The notes beneath the pieces were generated by a model that ran no database searches, had not been told where the DNA came from, and worked only from the letters and a program-made list of their open reading frames with translations. A stretch of 64,000 nt of DNA from Photobacterium profundum (lineage in GTDB: Bacteria; Pseudomonadota; Gammaproteobacteria; Enterobacterales; Vibrionaceae), in assembly GCF_003026285.1 (NCBI RefSeq), contig NZ_PYOD01000002.1, forward strand, positions 248,001 to 312,000, given 5' to 3'. Shown piece after piece: positions 1-9,996 of the stretch. Position 1 is the stretch's first letter. Each line of letters opens with the position of its first letter. The position numbers and the translations under genes were made by a program.

Positions 1-33
1 TCGCGACGTAAGTACTTGGGTTCTGCATTTTAA
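1..33 (+). CDS. possible C-terminal tail of an upstream gene
   Basis: The first ten codons of the window in frame 1 are open and end in TAA at 31-33. The tail is too short to identify. DoxX genes often lie at the end of operons with DUF692 and DUF2063 genes, so such a partner could end here, but nothing in ten residues shows it. Confidence 0.25.
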   Translation, partial: SRRKYLGSAF

Positions 34-120
34 TCATACAAACCTTATATGGATCGACAAAGTCTCAAACGTAGATTCAGACTTTGCAACTTCCAACCAC
101 TATTTATCAGGAGATCTCTC

Positions 121-705
121 ATGATCCAAACAATTGTCTCTTTTTTCGACAACATCTTCGAAAAATGTAAACGTCTTGATTTTCTAGCCCTACTGGCAGT
201 TCGCCTATTCTTGCTACCTGTTATCTATGAAGGTGCTCACTCAAAAGTGATGGGGTTCAGTGGCACAGTCGCATTCTTTGCTTCACCACAAGCAGAGGGA
301 GGGTTAAACCTACCCTTTCCTGAACTATTTGCATTCCTTGCGACGGCAACAGAAGTGCTAGGGCTTATCTGTATTGCATTGGGGCTGTTTACTCGTTTAA
401 TTTCGATCCCAATGATGGTAGTGATGAGTGTCGCAAGTGCCATGGTGCACTGGAGTCACGGTTGGTTATCCATCGCGTCAAATGACATGGAATCTGCAAT
501 ACGTTTTAAAGGTTTCATTACATGGTTAGCTGAAAACTTTCCAGGACGATATAACTACATTACAGAACTGGGTGACCCTGTAATACTGAATAATGGTATG
601 GAATTCTCTATCACCTACTTTGTGATGCTATTGGTCTTGTTCTTCTTCGGTGGTGGTCGCTATGTAAGTGCTGACTATTGGTTACGAAAAATCATTAAGA
701 AATAA
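121..705 (+). CDS. DoxX family membrane protein
   Basis: This 194-residue integral membrane protein resembles the DoxX family, with four hydrophobic segments: around residues 15-35 (ending with a YEGAHSK-like loop), 60-85, 90-110 and near the C-terminus before a basic tail. I chose the ATG at 121 over the upstream ATG at 49 because AGGAG lies eight bases before it and the protein start then matches the family length. DoxX proteins have been linked to oxidative stress and thiol redox balance, and some sit in DUF692/DUF2063 operons; no specific reaction can be read from the sequence. A strong terminator follows at 752-810. Confidence 0.8.
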   Translation: MIQTIVSFFDNIFEKCKRLDFLALLAVRLFLLPVIYEGAHSKVMGFSGTVAFFASPQAEGGLNLPFPELFAFLATATEVLGLICIALGLFTRLISIPMMVVMSVASAMVHWSHGWLSIASNDMESAIRFKGFITWLAENFPGRYNYITELGDPVILNNGMEFSITYFVMLLVLFFFGGGRYVSADYWLRKIIKK

Positions 706-751
706 CAAAGATTAACCGTCTAACTTACCTTAAATAAGTGAACGGTATTAG

Positions 752-810
752 AAAGCCAGCTAGTTTTTATCTCTTTCTCGTAAAAGAATATAAAAACGAG
801 CTGGCTTTTT
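752..810 (+). terminator. Rho-independent terminator after doxX
   Basis: AAAGCCAGCT at 752-761 pairs perfectly with AGCTGGCTTT at 799-808, and an inner TTTTTA/TAAAAA pair extends the arm. A T-run follows, so it would end the DoxX transcript. Confidence 0.8.
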
Positions 811-948
811 CATTACAGATAAATGTTAGAAATAAAGAGATACACATAGTTACATTTCACAACACCGTAACAAAACAGTAAAATAGCCGTCATAAAACAA
901 GTGTCAAATGTGCGCATAACAATATTTATACGACACAGGAAGAAGTCA

Positions 949-2871
949 ATGACAACCCGAATGAGCCCATTTGAACGACGTGAAAATGATATTGAACCAC
1001 GTAATGAAGCATCACAATTAACGACAATGATTGATGCTAGCATGTCACGCCGTCGTTTTATGGGTGCAGCATCTGTTATGACTGCGGGTGCGTTTATGGC
1101 AGGAATGCCCGTTTCAGCATTAGCAAGTAATGTGCAAGCAAACAGTAAATTAATGGGCTTTAGTGCTGTACCAGTAAGCACTGATGATACCGTTGTTGTG
1201 CCTGACGACTACAATGCCAAAGTACTTATTCGCTGGGGAGACGGACTGTTCCCTACTGCACCTACATTCGATCCAACAGGTAATGCACCGTCATCGCACC
1301 AAGAAGTGCAATTTGGTGATAACACCGATGGTATGACTTTCTTCCCTCTTTCAGATGATCATGGTGTATTTGCTGTAAACAACGAGTACTGCAACAACGA
1401 GTACTTATTCTCGCACCAAGGCGAAAAGATGACTGCTGATGATGTAAAAAAATCACAAGCAGCTCATGGTATTTCGATTTTCGAAGTCAAACGTACTGAC
1501 AATAACAACTGGGAGCTGGTTATAGATTCAAAATATAACCGTCGTATTACCGCCAATACTGAAATGGAAATCACCGGTCTTGTTGCTGGTCACCCAGACG
1601 TCAAAACAGCAGCGGACAAAGCAGGTAAAAAAGCATTAGGTACGTTCGGTAACTGTGCAAATGGCTTTACCCCTTGGGGCACTTACCTAACATGTGAAGA
1701 AAACTTCAATGGTTACTTTGGCTCAAAAAGTACTGTTAAGGTAAACAAAGAACAAAAACGTTACGGCGTAAATGAAGCAGATTCAGGCTACCACTGGTTC
1801 CAACACGATGATCGTTTTGATATCGCGAAAAATCCGAATGAAGCGAACCGTCATGGCTGGGTTGTAGAAATCGACCCGATGGATCCTACCTCAACACCAA
1901 TGAAGCGCACAGCGATGGGTCGCTTTAAGCACGAAAATGTCGCCATTGTTGTCAACAAAGATGGTCATGTCGTTGCTTATATGGGTGATGATGAGCGTGG
2001 TGAGCATTTATACCGTTTTGTTTCTAAAAACAAATATGTTGAAGGTAACGATACAGAAAACCGTAAACTGCTTGAAGAAGGTACTATTTACGTCGCAAAA
2101 TTCAGTACAGAGGAAGGTAAAATTGGAGGCACAGGCCAATGGATCGATCTTACTCATGGTAAGAATGGTTTAACAAAAGAAAATGGCTTTCCAAACCAAG
2201 AATACATCCACTTATATACACGTCTAGCAGCAACGCAAGTCGGTGCAACAACAATGGACCGTCCAGAATGGATTGCCGTTCATCCCAATCAAGAATATGT
2301 ATTCTGCACACTGACGAATAACAAAAACCGTGGTGTTAAAGAAGGACAGCCTGTTGGCGGGCCTAACCCTCGCGCAGCTAATCACTACGGTCAAATTTTA
2401 CGCTGGCGTCAAGTAAATGATGATCATGCCCACCCTACCTTCGCATGGGATCTGTATGTAATAGCAGGAAACCCTGAAGTACATAAAGGCACCTTGTATG
2501 CAGGAAGCGAGAACATTAATAACGAAAACATGTTCAACAGCCCTGATGGTTTAGGTTTTGATGCGGCTGGTCGTTTATGGATTCAAACTGACGGTAAATA
2601 TTCAAACAAGGGTGATTATGCCGGTATGGGGAATAACTCCATGTTTTGTGGTGACCCTAAAACCGGTGAAATTCGCCGCTTTATGACAGGCCCCATCGCT
2701 TGTGAAGTAACAGGGCTTACGTTCAGCCCAGATTACAAAACGATGTTTATCGGTATCCAGCATCCAGGTGAAGAACTAGAACCGTCACATTGGCCAGATG
2801 GTGGTAACAGCACACCACGTTCATCTATCGTGATGATCACCAAGAAAGACGGAAGCGTAATTGGCAGCTAA
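949..2871 (+). CDS. phoX: PhoX family (DUF839) Tat-exported phosphatase
   Basis: A 640-residue protein of the PhoX/DUF839 family, calcium-dependent alkaline phosphatases of the periplasm. The N-terminus has a twin-arginine signal (SRRRFMG around residues 33-39) followed by a hydrophobic stretch and an Ala-x-Ala-like cleavage region near residue 55. The conserved block FGNCANGFTPWGTYLTCEEN near residue 235-255 is characteristic of the family. The start at 949 is supported by AGGAAG just upstream; the ATG at 901 would put 16 polar residues before it. The gene stands alone between two terminators. Whether it is a phosphatase with PhoX specificity or only a family member cannot be told from sequence. 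No clear Pho box was found. Confidence 0.85.
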   Translation: MTTRMSPFERRENDIEPRNEASQLTTMIDASMSRRRFMGAASVMTAGAFMAGMPVSALASNVQANSKLMGFSAVPVSTDDTVVVPDDYNAKVLIRWGDGLFPTAPTFDPTGNAPSSHQEVQFGDNTDGMTFFPLSDDHGVFAVNNEYCNNEYLFSHQGEKMTADDVKKSQAAHGISIFEVKRTDNNNWELVIDSKYNRRITANTEMEITGLVAGHPDVKTAADKAGKKALGTFGNCANGFTPWGTYLTCEENFNGYFGSKSTVKVNKEQKRYGVNEADSGYHWFQHDDRFDIAKNPNEANRHGWVVEIDPMDPTSTPMKRTAMGRFKHENVAIVVNKDGHVVAYMGDDERGEHLYRFVSKNKYVEGNDTENRKLLEEGTIYVAKFSTEEGKIGGTGQWIDLTHGKNGLTKENGFPNQEYIHLYTRLAATQVGATTMDRPEWIAVHPNQEYVFCTLTNNKNRGVKEGQPVGGPNPRAANHYGQILRWRQVNDDHAHPTFAWDLYVIAGNPEVHKGTLYAGSENINNENMFNSPDGLGFDAAGRLWIQTDGKYSNKGDYAGMGNNSMFCGDPKTGEIRRFMTGPIACEVTGLTFSPDYKTMFIGIQHPGEELEPSHWPDGGNSTPRSSIVMITKKDGSVIGS

Positions 2872-2935
2872 CGCGACCAGTAACTCATAATAGCTTGATC
2901 GTCTGTACAAATCAGACACAGGCTACTAGGTATAG

Positions 2936-2972
2936 AAAGGCCGAAGCAGTTAGTAACTACTTCGGCCTTTTG
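2936..2972 (+). terminator. Rho-independent terminator after phoX
   Basis: AAAGGCCGAAG at 2936-2946 pairs with CTTCGGCCTTT at 2960-2970. The inner part (GCAGTTAGTAACTAC) can pair further. Confidence 0.8.
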
Positions 2973-2974
2973 CA

Positions 2975-3376
2975 TTTCTACGGAATTAGCTACTAGAAGA
3001 ATTCTAGTACAATAACTTCCCCTATATCACTAGACTAATTGCAGTATAAAAAAGCAGGCAAGGTAACGTTATGTTTGTTGCTTTCATTATCGATGGCTAT
3101 AAATGTTGTCATACAAAGTAGTAATGAGGAGATAGTGAGATATAAATAACTATCAGATAAAGGAACTAGAAAGTAATGAACCGGCAATATTAAACAGGAA
3201 GGAGTCTGGCCTCTGCGTAAACCTAAACATAATTTGGAGTGTAAAACACAGACAAGCATTCCTCATACGCCAATGCGATTGCACGCTTGAAGAAGAAGGG
3301 ACGACTGCGAACGGGTGTCGAGCAACAGCCCCTCGTAACCCTCTCTGCAAACTACTGGTGAAAACTAACCTTCAGC
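2975..3376. other. intergenic stretch without a recognisable gene
   Basis: About 400 bases lie between the phoX terminator and the end of purU. Short open frames on the minus strand have no family resemblance and no good ribosome binding site. I looked for a glycine-riboswitch-like fold because purU is near, and saw none. Confidence 0.5.
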
Positions 3377-4249
3377 TCACGAGCGTTCGAACACTACGGT
3401 TTTGTCGTTGAATAGAAATATGCGTTTCTCGATGTGATATTGAATGGCTCGAGTCAATGTCAGGGATTCGACATCCATCCCTTTTCTAGCCAAATCAGCG
3501 GGATAATAGGTATGGTTTACGGTTTCCATTCCCTGGGTAATAATTGGTCCTTCATCCAGAAAGTCGCTGACATAATGGGCTGTAGCCCCCACCAACTTGA
3601 CCCCCTTGTTATAGGCCTGATGATAAGGCTTAGCCCCTTTGAAGCCAGGCAACAGCGAGTGGTGGATGTTGATGGCCTTCCTCGCCCAGCGAACGCACAT
3701 TTCATGGGAGAGCACCTGCATATAGCGGGCAAGCACCAGCAGTTCGCAACCGGTTTCAGCTAAAACGGCTTGTACCTGAGCCTCCTGCTGCGGCTTAGTA
3801 TCCGCGGTGATCGGAAAGTGATAATAAGGAATATCGTGCCACTCGGCCAGTGACTGCAGATCAGGGTGATTGGAAATCACAGCTCGAATATCGACTGGAA
3901 GATTACCGGTTCGGAAGCGGTATAACAGATCGTTCAGGCAGTGCTCGTATTTAGACACCATGATCACCACTTTAGGTCGATAATCTGACGGCGTCAGCTC
4001 CCACTCCATATCAAACTCCTCGGCCCGCTCGGCAAAGGTGGCGCAAAACACAGGTTGATCAAGCGAGGCATTATCTTCCATGCGAAATACCGTGCGAATA
4101 AAAAAACGCTGATTTAGTGCATCGTCAAAGGAATTCAGCTCAGAAATGTAACAGCCAAATTCCCGCAGGAAGCGGGTTACAACATCCACCGTACCCGAGC
4201 GTCCGGGGCAGCTCGCAGTCAATATATAAGTCAAACTTTGTTGATTCAT
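3377..4249 (-). CDS. purU: formyltetrahydrofolate deformylase
   Basis: A 290-residue enzyme that hydrolyses 10-formyl-tetrahydrofolate to formate and tetrahydrofolate, balancing the one-carbon pool and supplying formate for PurT. An N-terminal ACT domain (about residues 6-85) begins with the typical YILTASCPGRSGTV start; the formyltransferase domain follows, with the catalytic block NIHHSLLPGFKGAKPYHQAY near residues 193-212 and the DEGPI aspartate near residue 232. The length fits the E. coli enzyme (280). In E. coli PurU is controlled by glycine and methionine through the ACT domain, which gives a thematic link to the glycine reductase island 34 kb away, though no physical linkage. A DUF3108 gene follows upstream on the same strand with a 48-base gap. 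Confidence 0.9.
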   Translation of the reverse strand: MNQQSLTYILTASCPGRSGTVDVVTRFLREFGCYISELNSFDDALNQRFFIRTVFRMEDNASLDQPVFCATFAERAEEFDMEWELTPSDYRPKVVIMVSKYEHCLNDLLYRFRTGNLPVDIRAVISNHPDLQSLAEWHDIPYYHFPITADTKPQQEAQVQAVLAETGCELLVLARYMQVLSHEMCVRWARKAINIHHSLLPGFKGAKPYHQAYNKGVKLVGATAHYVSDFLDEGPIITQGMETVNHTYYPADLARKGMDVESLTLTRAIQYHIEKRIFLFNDKTVVFERS

Positions 4250-4297
4250 ACCCTTACCCTATTCAGTACAAGTCCGGCAGCATGGTTCAAGTGCCAT

Positions 4298-4990
4298 TTA
4301 TAGAAATTTGACTCTGGCTAATCTTAAATCTGCTTCCTCATTACCATTTTCTTTTTGCTGTAGGCGCACCAAGATATAATTCAGCTCTTTGGCTAACCAA
4401 ATATAGGTTTCGCGTTTGCTGTTTTTTCTGACTTTTTTCAGCTTAATGGTATTTACTTTGCCATAAGGCAGCTTCAAGAACTCCTCTCCCACCACTTCAA
4501 AATCAAGCTGACGCAAGTTACCCTTAATCACAGCTGGATAAGTAAAGCTTGATTTATCCCGCATTACATCGAGCCTTAATTGTACCTGGTAAGAAAGAGG
4601 ATCAAATAAAACCTCTTTGACTTGAATCACTTTCTTCTTATTGTCATAGTTCACCCAAGCTTGCCTGGCGGAAAAATAAACCAGCATTTGATGGTCGCGG
4701 CCTGTTCCTTTCCGAGTAAAATAATAAGAGACTGGCTGCAACTTCCCGTCATGATATGTAAACTCTGTCGCCTCGTGACGTGTATCAGATATGAGGAGAA
4801 ACCTGATTTTGCTTTCGCTACTCATCCGGTACTTACCATTTGGCAAACGCTCTAACTTTCTGACGCCATTTCCCAAGTGAGCGCCTTGATAGTAAGCTTC
4901 ATAGTTGGCATGAAAAAGCTGCAATTCCTCACTGGCCTGAGCCAGACATGCAAAAAAAACCACAACAGTAGCAATCAGAATTTTGTTCAT
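4298..4990 (-). CDS. DUF3108 domain secreted protein
   Basis: A 230-residue protein with a clear signal peptide (hydrophobic residues 4-16, cleavage likely after AQA near residue 19) and a body matching the DUF3108 family: a beta-rich envelope domain with the YEAYYQGAHLGNG start and the KLPYG..NTIKLKK segment. Function unknown; the family is periplasmic or outer-membrane associated. AGGAG six bases before the ATG supports the start. It lies upstream of purU on the same strand and could be co-transcribed; in vibrios DUF3108 genes are often found beside one-carbon purine genes such as purN, so the association may be old. Confidence 0.75.
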   Translation of the reverse strand: MNKILIATVVVFFACLAQASEELQLFHANYEAYYQGAHLGNGVRKLERLPNGKYRMSSESKIRFLLISDTRHEATEFTYHDGKLQPVSYYFTRKGTGRDHQMLVYFSARQAWVNYDNKKKVIQVKEVLFDPLSYQVQLRLDVMRDKSSFTYPAVIKGNLRQLDFEVVGEEFLKLPYGKVNTIKLKKVRKNSKRETYIWLAKELNYILVRLQQKENGNEEADLRLARVKFL

Positions 4991-5029
4991 ATATAGCTCC
5001 TTTGATACATACCTTCGTGATATATATCA

Positions 5030-5385
5030 GCCACTTTCCGCGGCTATATGGAGAGATAGATGCCTTCAAGCGTATTAGATCAGTATAATGGTAAACGTGC
5101 ACTTCAGGAGAAGAAATGCTGCTAAAAACGTGAATATCGGGTTGGTGCAGATTTGTTGAAGCCCTCAGATAATACTCAATTATTCCATTAACACTTAGTT
5201 AAGCGAATCACAAATCTATGGCTAGAGAAAATCTGTAACTAAAAATTCCAACACCAGTCACCCAAAGTAGCTTTTGGACAAAAGTGAGTTAGATTAATCA
5301 CACTAACACGTGTTGTTCAGATTAAAAAAGTATCATTGAGCCTTAAACTAATGTTAGTTGCAGTACCGCTTCTAGGGACGTCGGC
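5030..5385. other. intergenic stretch without a recognisable gene
   Basis: Between the DUF3108 promoter region and the end of the LysR gene. It presumably holds the DUF3108/purU promoter on the minus strand. No repeat, RNA gene or clear terminator was seen. Confidence 0.4.
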
Positions 5386-6348
5386 CTATCTAACATTATT
5401 GCTTTGCAGCTCTTGGCAGCAGCCACTAATTATTCCTCTCAACCACAGATGAGCAGCATCATGCTCAAGTGTCTCCGGCCATAGCATCCTATAACTAACT
5501 GGTTTTAAGTTAAAAGGTAAGGGTAATTGTTGCAACGAATAGCTTTTTGCCAATTTCCTTGCAAAAATTGAGGTGCAGACCAGCATCATATCTGTATGCT
5601 GCACGAGTAAGGCTGCACTGTTAAAATCTGGTACTATAGTTTTACTATCCAAGCAGTGACCAGATTCAGCAACAACTTGATCTAGCAGCCAAAATTTATT
5701 TTCTTCGACTAGAACTCGAATTTGTGGGACTTGCAAAAATGCTGCATTCCCCCATTTTTTCTCGAGGATCGGGTGCTCCGATCGAAGTAGGCAAACATGG
5801 TGGTCTTGGTAGAGTTCATGGTTTGATTGACGCTTTAGTTCTGTTACTTGCGATGATATTTGGGCTCGTTGATCAGTGTCCTTGGCTATGACCAGTAAAT
5901 CCAATTGACCTTCTCTTAATCTCTGAAGGCTATCAGCTGATTTCGACACAATGTTGATTTTCATTCCAGGAGCTAGCCTATGTAATTTGGGCAATAACAG
6001 GGGAACAACCACCGAAAATGATGTTTCACAAATACTTATCTGAAATTCTCTCTTATCTTCAGCAGGAATAAATGTATCGGGTACAAACATTTTCTGGGAG
6101 GACTGCAGCCAGTGACGAAGAGGTTGTTCAAGTTTGACTGCTTGCGCTGTTGGCTCTAAACCTCTCCCTGTCCTCACGAACAGGGGATCATTAAGCTCTC
6201 CCCCCAGTTGCTCTCTCAAACGAGTGAGTTGCTTGCTAACTGCTGATTGGGTCAAATTTAATCTAGTAGCGACACTGCTAACACTGCCTTCTTCGAGTAA
6301 GAGCAACATCAATCGTAGTAGGTTAAGATCGATGTGGTTAATATTCAT
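5386..6348 (-). CDS. LysR family transcriptional regulator
   Basis: A 320-residue LysR-type regulator. The N-terminal winged helix-turn-helix spans residues 5-65 (LLLLEEGSVSSVATRLNLTQ, then SAVSKQLTRLREQLG), followed by a linker and a substrate-binding domain from about residue 95. The HTH resembles the NodD/LeuO-like subgroup that starts with a DLNLL motif. Its target is unknown; it lies on the same strand as the add gene, 145 bases downstream, so it is not in the usual divergent arrangement. Confidence 0.85.
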   Translation of the reverse strand: MNINHIDLNLLRLMLLLLEEGSVSSVATRLNLTQSAVSKQLTRLREQLGGELNDPLFVRTGRGLEPTAQAVKLEQPLRHWLQSSQKMFVPDTFIPAEDKREFQISICETSFSVVVPLLLPKLHRLAPGMKINIVSKSADSLQRLREGQLDLLVIAKDTDQRAQISSQVTELKRQSNHELYQDHHVCLLRSEHPILEKKWGNAAFLQVPQIRVLVEENKFWLLDQVVAESGHCLDSKTIVPDFNSAALLVQHTDMMLVCTSIFARKLAKSYSLQQLPLPFNLKPVSYRMLWPETLEHDAAHLWLRGIISGCCQELQSNNVR

Positions 6349-6493
6349 TTTTTTAAAACCTTATGACGATATTCAATTAATACCCCCCGAACTCAACTAT
6401 TAATAGCGCCTCACAAGGGCAAGAATATAAAAAGCATGTCAGGGGTTTAATTAAAAATTATCAGATAAACAAAAAATTTGCCGAATTGTTGGC

Positions 6494-7510
6494 TTAATCG
6501 ATTAAAGACAATAGATGTTTCTTTATTTCATCCGTTGTGAATGCATTTTCTACTGAGTTTCGATAAATATTTTTGTAATCTTCCAGCGATAAATCAAATT
6601 GTTCAAAAGTTTTTTGCAGCTCTTTTGTCATAGTCGTATCTGACACCGTACGATTATCTGTATTGATAGTCACAACGATGCCATCCTGATAAAAGTCGTT
6701 AACTGAATGATCTGCTAAAGATTGAACCGCTTTAGTTTGCACGTTACTTGTTGGGCAAGTTTCTAAAGCAATTCGATTACTATAAACTAAGTTGTATGAT
6801 GCTTTGTGATCGCGGATTGCGATACCGTGGCCAATACGTTCAGCATGTAATAGTTTTATTGCATCATGCACATTCTGACCATACCCTTGCTCACCTGCGT
6901 GAATGGTAATGCGATAACCCTTCTCGATTGCGTATTCGGTATGCTCAATATAATCATGGCAAAAATCTTGGTCTTCACTAGCCGCTAAATCAAATGCTAC
7001 GATACCATTACCGATATACTTAGCCCCAGAATCAATCATTTCATAGATATCATTTTTAGGTAAAACCTTTACAACACTAATTATGAGATTGCCTTTAATG
7101 TCATACATTTCTTCAGCTTTACGCATACCACGTACAGTACTAGCAATGATCTGATCGAATGTTAGGCCATTTTGACGATGTAATTGCGGTCCATATCGAG
7201 TTTCTAAGTATTTAACATTTTCTTTTGCTGCATCTTCATAGAGTTCAAATGTTATGCGTTCGAGCGCTTCTTCTGTTTGCATCACTGATACTGGGTAATG
7301 AAACCTAGATAAGTACTCCATCAAGTTAGGACAATTCTCCGGAGCAACCATTAGTGATTTCATTACTTCAATGTTTGTGCTTGGAATTTCCACACCGAGC
7401 TGCTTAGCAAGGTCAATAATAGTTTCTGGTCGAACACTTCCGTCTAGATGGCAGTGAAGATCAATCTTAGGTAATTTAAAATAATTCATAGTTTTTTTGA
7501 TTTCGTTCAT
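6494..7510 (-). CDS. add: adenosine deaminase
   Basis: A 338-residue metal-dependent hydrolase converting adenosine (and deoxyadenosine) to inosine. Zinc ligands are visible in the [13 protein letters not shown] block at residues 19-31; the catalytic HAGE lies near residue 199, SNVQTKAV near 256 and the final DNRTVSDT near 285. The start overlaps the stop codon of the upstream transporter gene (TAATG), so the two are translationally coupled. Together with adenine deaminase at 23.6 kb and the purine permease beside it, this gives the organism two routes for deaminating imported adenine compounds. The family also contains adenine deaminases (AAD-type), but the match here is to the adenosine enzyme. 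Confidence 0.88.
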   Translation of the reverse strand: MNEIKKTMNYFKLPKIDLHCHLDGSVRPETIIDLAKQLGVEIPSTNIEVMKSLMVAPENCPNLMEYLSRFHYPVSVMQTEEALERITFELYEDAAKENVKYLETRYGPQLHRQNGLTFDQIIASTVRGMRKAEEMYDIKGNLIISVVKVLPKNDIYEMIDSGAKYIGNGIVAFDLAASEDQDFCHDYIEHTEYAIEKGYRITIHAGEQGYGQNVHDAIKLLHAERIGHGIAIRDHKASYNLVYSNRIALETCPTSNVQTKAVQSLADHSVNDFYQDGIVVTINTDNRTVSDTTMTKELQKTFEQFDLSLEDYKNIYRNSVENAFTTDEIKKHLLSLID

Positions 7511-8706
7511 TATTGTTTAACCGTTTCATTTAGCTTCTTACCAACTTGAGTCACTATCAAACAGAAAGAAGGAATAAGAAGAAACATCTGTACAGCCATC
7601 ATATCTGGAGCTTCTAATTTTATTTTTTGCAGAAGACTAACGAGTATACTTGCACCACTCATCTGAAATAATCCAAGCAATGCTGCGGCTGTTCCTGCAC
7701 AGTGACCAAATGGCGCCAGCGCTTTACCAGCAGCAGAACCAAGGATGAATGCAGCTCCAACAGTAGCAATACAGATTGGAACCATGAAGCCCCATGCCTC
7801 TCCGTTGTTACCAATTAATGTCATTAATAAACCAGCAAATATAATAGTAGACAAACCTGTGACTAATGTTTTATATGAACCGAAAGTATCAGTAAATTTT
7901 GGTGCCAACATACAACCCGCAATGTTTATTATTGCGTTAAAACCGAACCACATTGTGAATTGATTAATATCAAGGCCGATCCCAACCATCAACCAACCAG
8001 GCGCAGCTGACACATAAGACAAGATTACAGCCATAGCTAATAGGCACATGGTTACATGAAAAATGAAAGTAGGGTTTGTAGCGATTGGCATATAATTTTT
8101 GAAGCTAACCTTAGCATTTTCTATATCTGTATTTTCTGGTTTTGTTTCTTTGAAAAAAAGCAAAACAAACAAGCCAGCAACGATGGAATAGACAACCATA
8201 AAACTGAAATTATGTTTCCAGCCATAATTAATTGTAATCCAACCGCCTAGAATCGGCGCAAGGGCTGGCACAAAACTGATGAAACCATTTAGATAGCTAA
8301 TCATTTGTCCACTACGTTTAGAGCCGAAGAAATCCCTAGCCGCTGTAAACGCGATGACAGTCGTTGCGCATGCACCAAAACCTTGTAATAAACGGGCAAC
8401 AAGCATTAATTCAAAAGAATATGCTTCATAAGCCAGCCATGAGCTAGCGCAGTAAATTGCAATACCTACTAGAGCGACTGGACGACGGCCATACCTATCA
8501 GCCATTGGCCCTGCAACTAATTGTCCAAAGCCTAAGCTGAAGATAAACCAAGTAATAGTATCTTGAACATTAACTATGTTGACACCAAAGTAATCAGCCA
8601 TTTGTGGCATTGCTGGCAAGTAAATATCAATAGCTATCGGACTAAACAGGATTAGCAGTATCATCATGATAACTACAGGTTTTTCTGAGTTTTGTTGTCT
8701 TTTCAT
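7510..8706 (-). CDS. Bcr/CflA family MFS transporter
   Basis: A 398-residue 12-TM major facilitator of the Bcr/CflA drug-efflux subfamily: the start [19 protein letters not shown] is diagnostic, and the loop 2-3 motif [14 protein letters not shown] (residues 65-78) is canonical. These exporters move drugs such as bicyclomycin, dipeptides or small metabolites out of the cell. Coupling to add by a one-base overlap suggests a role with nucleosides, such as export of a nucleoside analogue, but this is inference. AAGGTG precedes the ATG. Confidence 0.85.
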   Translation of the reverse strand: MKRQQNSEKPVVIMMILLILFSPIAIDIYLPAMPQMADYFGVNIVNVQDTITWFIFSLGFGQLVAGPMADRYGRRPVALVGIAIYCASSWLAYEAYSFELMLVARLLQGFGACATTVIAFTAARDFFGSKRSGQMISYLNGFISFVPALAPILGGWITINYGWKHNFSFMVVYSIVAGLFVLLFFKETKPENTDIENAKVSFKNYMPIATNPTFIFHVTMCLLAMAVILSYVSAAPGWLMVGIGLDINQFTMWFGFNAIINIAGCMLAPKFTDTFGSYKTLVTGLSTIIFAGLLMTLIGNNGEAWGFMVPICIATVGAAFILGSAAGKALAPFGHCAGTAAALLGLFQMSGASILVSLLQKIKLEAPDMMAVQMFLLIPSFCLIVTQVGKKLNETVKQ

Positions 8707-9001
8707 AAATCACCTTTGTAATATTAGGCTAAGGTTATACAAATAGTGATATGGTGTATATTGACAAAATTTTAATTGCAACATTCCAAAAAGGAATACC
8801 AGAAGAAGTCTTCCAATAATAATAGTTTGCTTATAAATTTAGCTACCTTAATCACAACAAAATAAGTCCTTCACTGGCATGTCTGTTTTTTCAAGTTATT
8901 TCTTGATTGCCACTGAAACTCAACCTAATAATTATTAGGCTATCAACCTTAATAGATTGATATTAAAGTTTATTTATAAACATTACCGAGGAGCATTAAG
9001 A

Positions 9002-9129
9002 CGTAAACGGTACTAAATAAGCTGATAATACACGGCAGGTCTAGCGTCCATGAACGGACTTGCAGCGTGTCAGTGTTCTGCCACCGTTTACGCCATGCCT
9101 CGGCCTTTGCTGATTAGGCTGAGACATGG
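9002..9129. other. two adjacent foldable elements, possible small RNA or decayed mobile repeat
   Basis: CGTAAACGGT (9002-9011) pairs perfectly with ACCGTTTACG (9083-9092) around an inner arm ACACG/CGTGT (9030-9034, 9066-9070) and GTCC/GGAC (9046-9049, 9056-9059). Immediately after, CCATG-CTC-GCCT (9093-9106) pairs with AGGC-GAG-CATGG (9116-9129) with two one-base symmetrical interruptions. The two stems are contiguous. No family was recognised. Confidence 0.45.
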
Positions 9130-9927
9130 TAGTAATCAGGAGTTATTTTCAACAACGCCTATTACTTCATATATTTAAATAAAAAACCAAATAACCTCAA
9201 CACTAAAATGACATGATGTCGTCTCTTAGTAAAAAACTCCATATTGAATAAATAAGACGTAAAATATGATAATCATAACAGTCTAAGTGTTAATGATATA
9301 TTGTGTTTTAATTTTAAGGTTATATGGATATTACTTTAGGTCTATTGGTGATTTTCACCTAATATTATAAAACAAACCAGACCTATTTGTGAATTGAGTA
9401 TGAGAGGTTAAATAGAAGTGGGCGTTTTTAACGATAATGTGATCATAGCAGAGAGTAATTTAAATTCAGACTTAACACTAATGAAAAATAATAATTAACG
9501 GTGTATCAACCTCAACTATAGAGTGACTAACAGTCGTTGGTTTTATGAAACAAAAAACTCTCGAAATTATTATTAATAATGAAATTTAAATAAAATTAGA
9601 ATCTTTACGAAATTTCGCTAATGATAAATCACAGGGTAGAATAATACATTCTCTCAATTAGCTCATTTAACTTCATAACAACAATCAACATTAAATTCTT
9701 ATATAGAAGGCATTGTTTATACAAGAAGTTAACAGAAGCCCGGCACTAATCGTTACGTTAAATTTTATTTACCATAAAAATACGTTCTATAGCACCTATG
9801 AATGAAAGTCTGCCACTGGCAGACTTGCGTGCTGTTATACTCTGCAATCACATTAGAAAAAAAATAAGGTAAATCTACATTTATCACTGCCGATGATTTA
9901 TGGACTAACTCATTTCGGGGCACAAGC

Positions 9928-9951
9928 GCGTTAGAGGTATCATTCTAACGC
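9928..9951. repeat. short perfect inverted repeat
   Basis: GCGTTAGA (9928-9935) and TCTAACGC (9944-9951) are perfect inverted copies with an 8-base spacer, and flanking CAC/GTG can extend the arm. The arms resemble the core triplets of integron attC ends but in the wrong orientation and spacing for an attC site. Confidence 0.4.
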
Positions 9952-9996
9952 AAGTGCTTCTGATGAGGGAAAGTATCTTGAAGCCTTAACCGATTG

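Larger units (their letters stand above)
8707..9996. other. long AT-rich non-coding stretch
   Basis: About 1.3 kb has no open frame of protein-like composition on either strand. The right part of the bcr promoter lies at its left edge. It contains two foldable elements, listed separately at 9002-9129 and 9928-9951. A short palindrome (AAGTCTGCC..GGCAGACTT) sits near 9806. The position beside a broken integrase suggests decayed accessory DNA. Confidence 0.5.

Noticed and set aside
3035..3376. Possible glycine riboswitch or small genes near purU
   Set aside because: No glycine aptamer core was seen, and the stretch lies downstream of purU, not in its leader.
9928..9951. Integron attC site
   Set aside because: GTTAGA and TCTAAC are in the opposite order to attC ends and only 8 bases apart.
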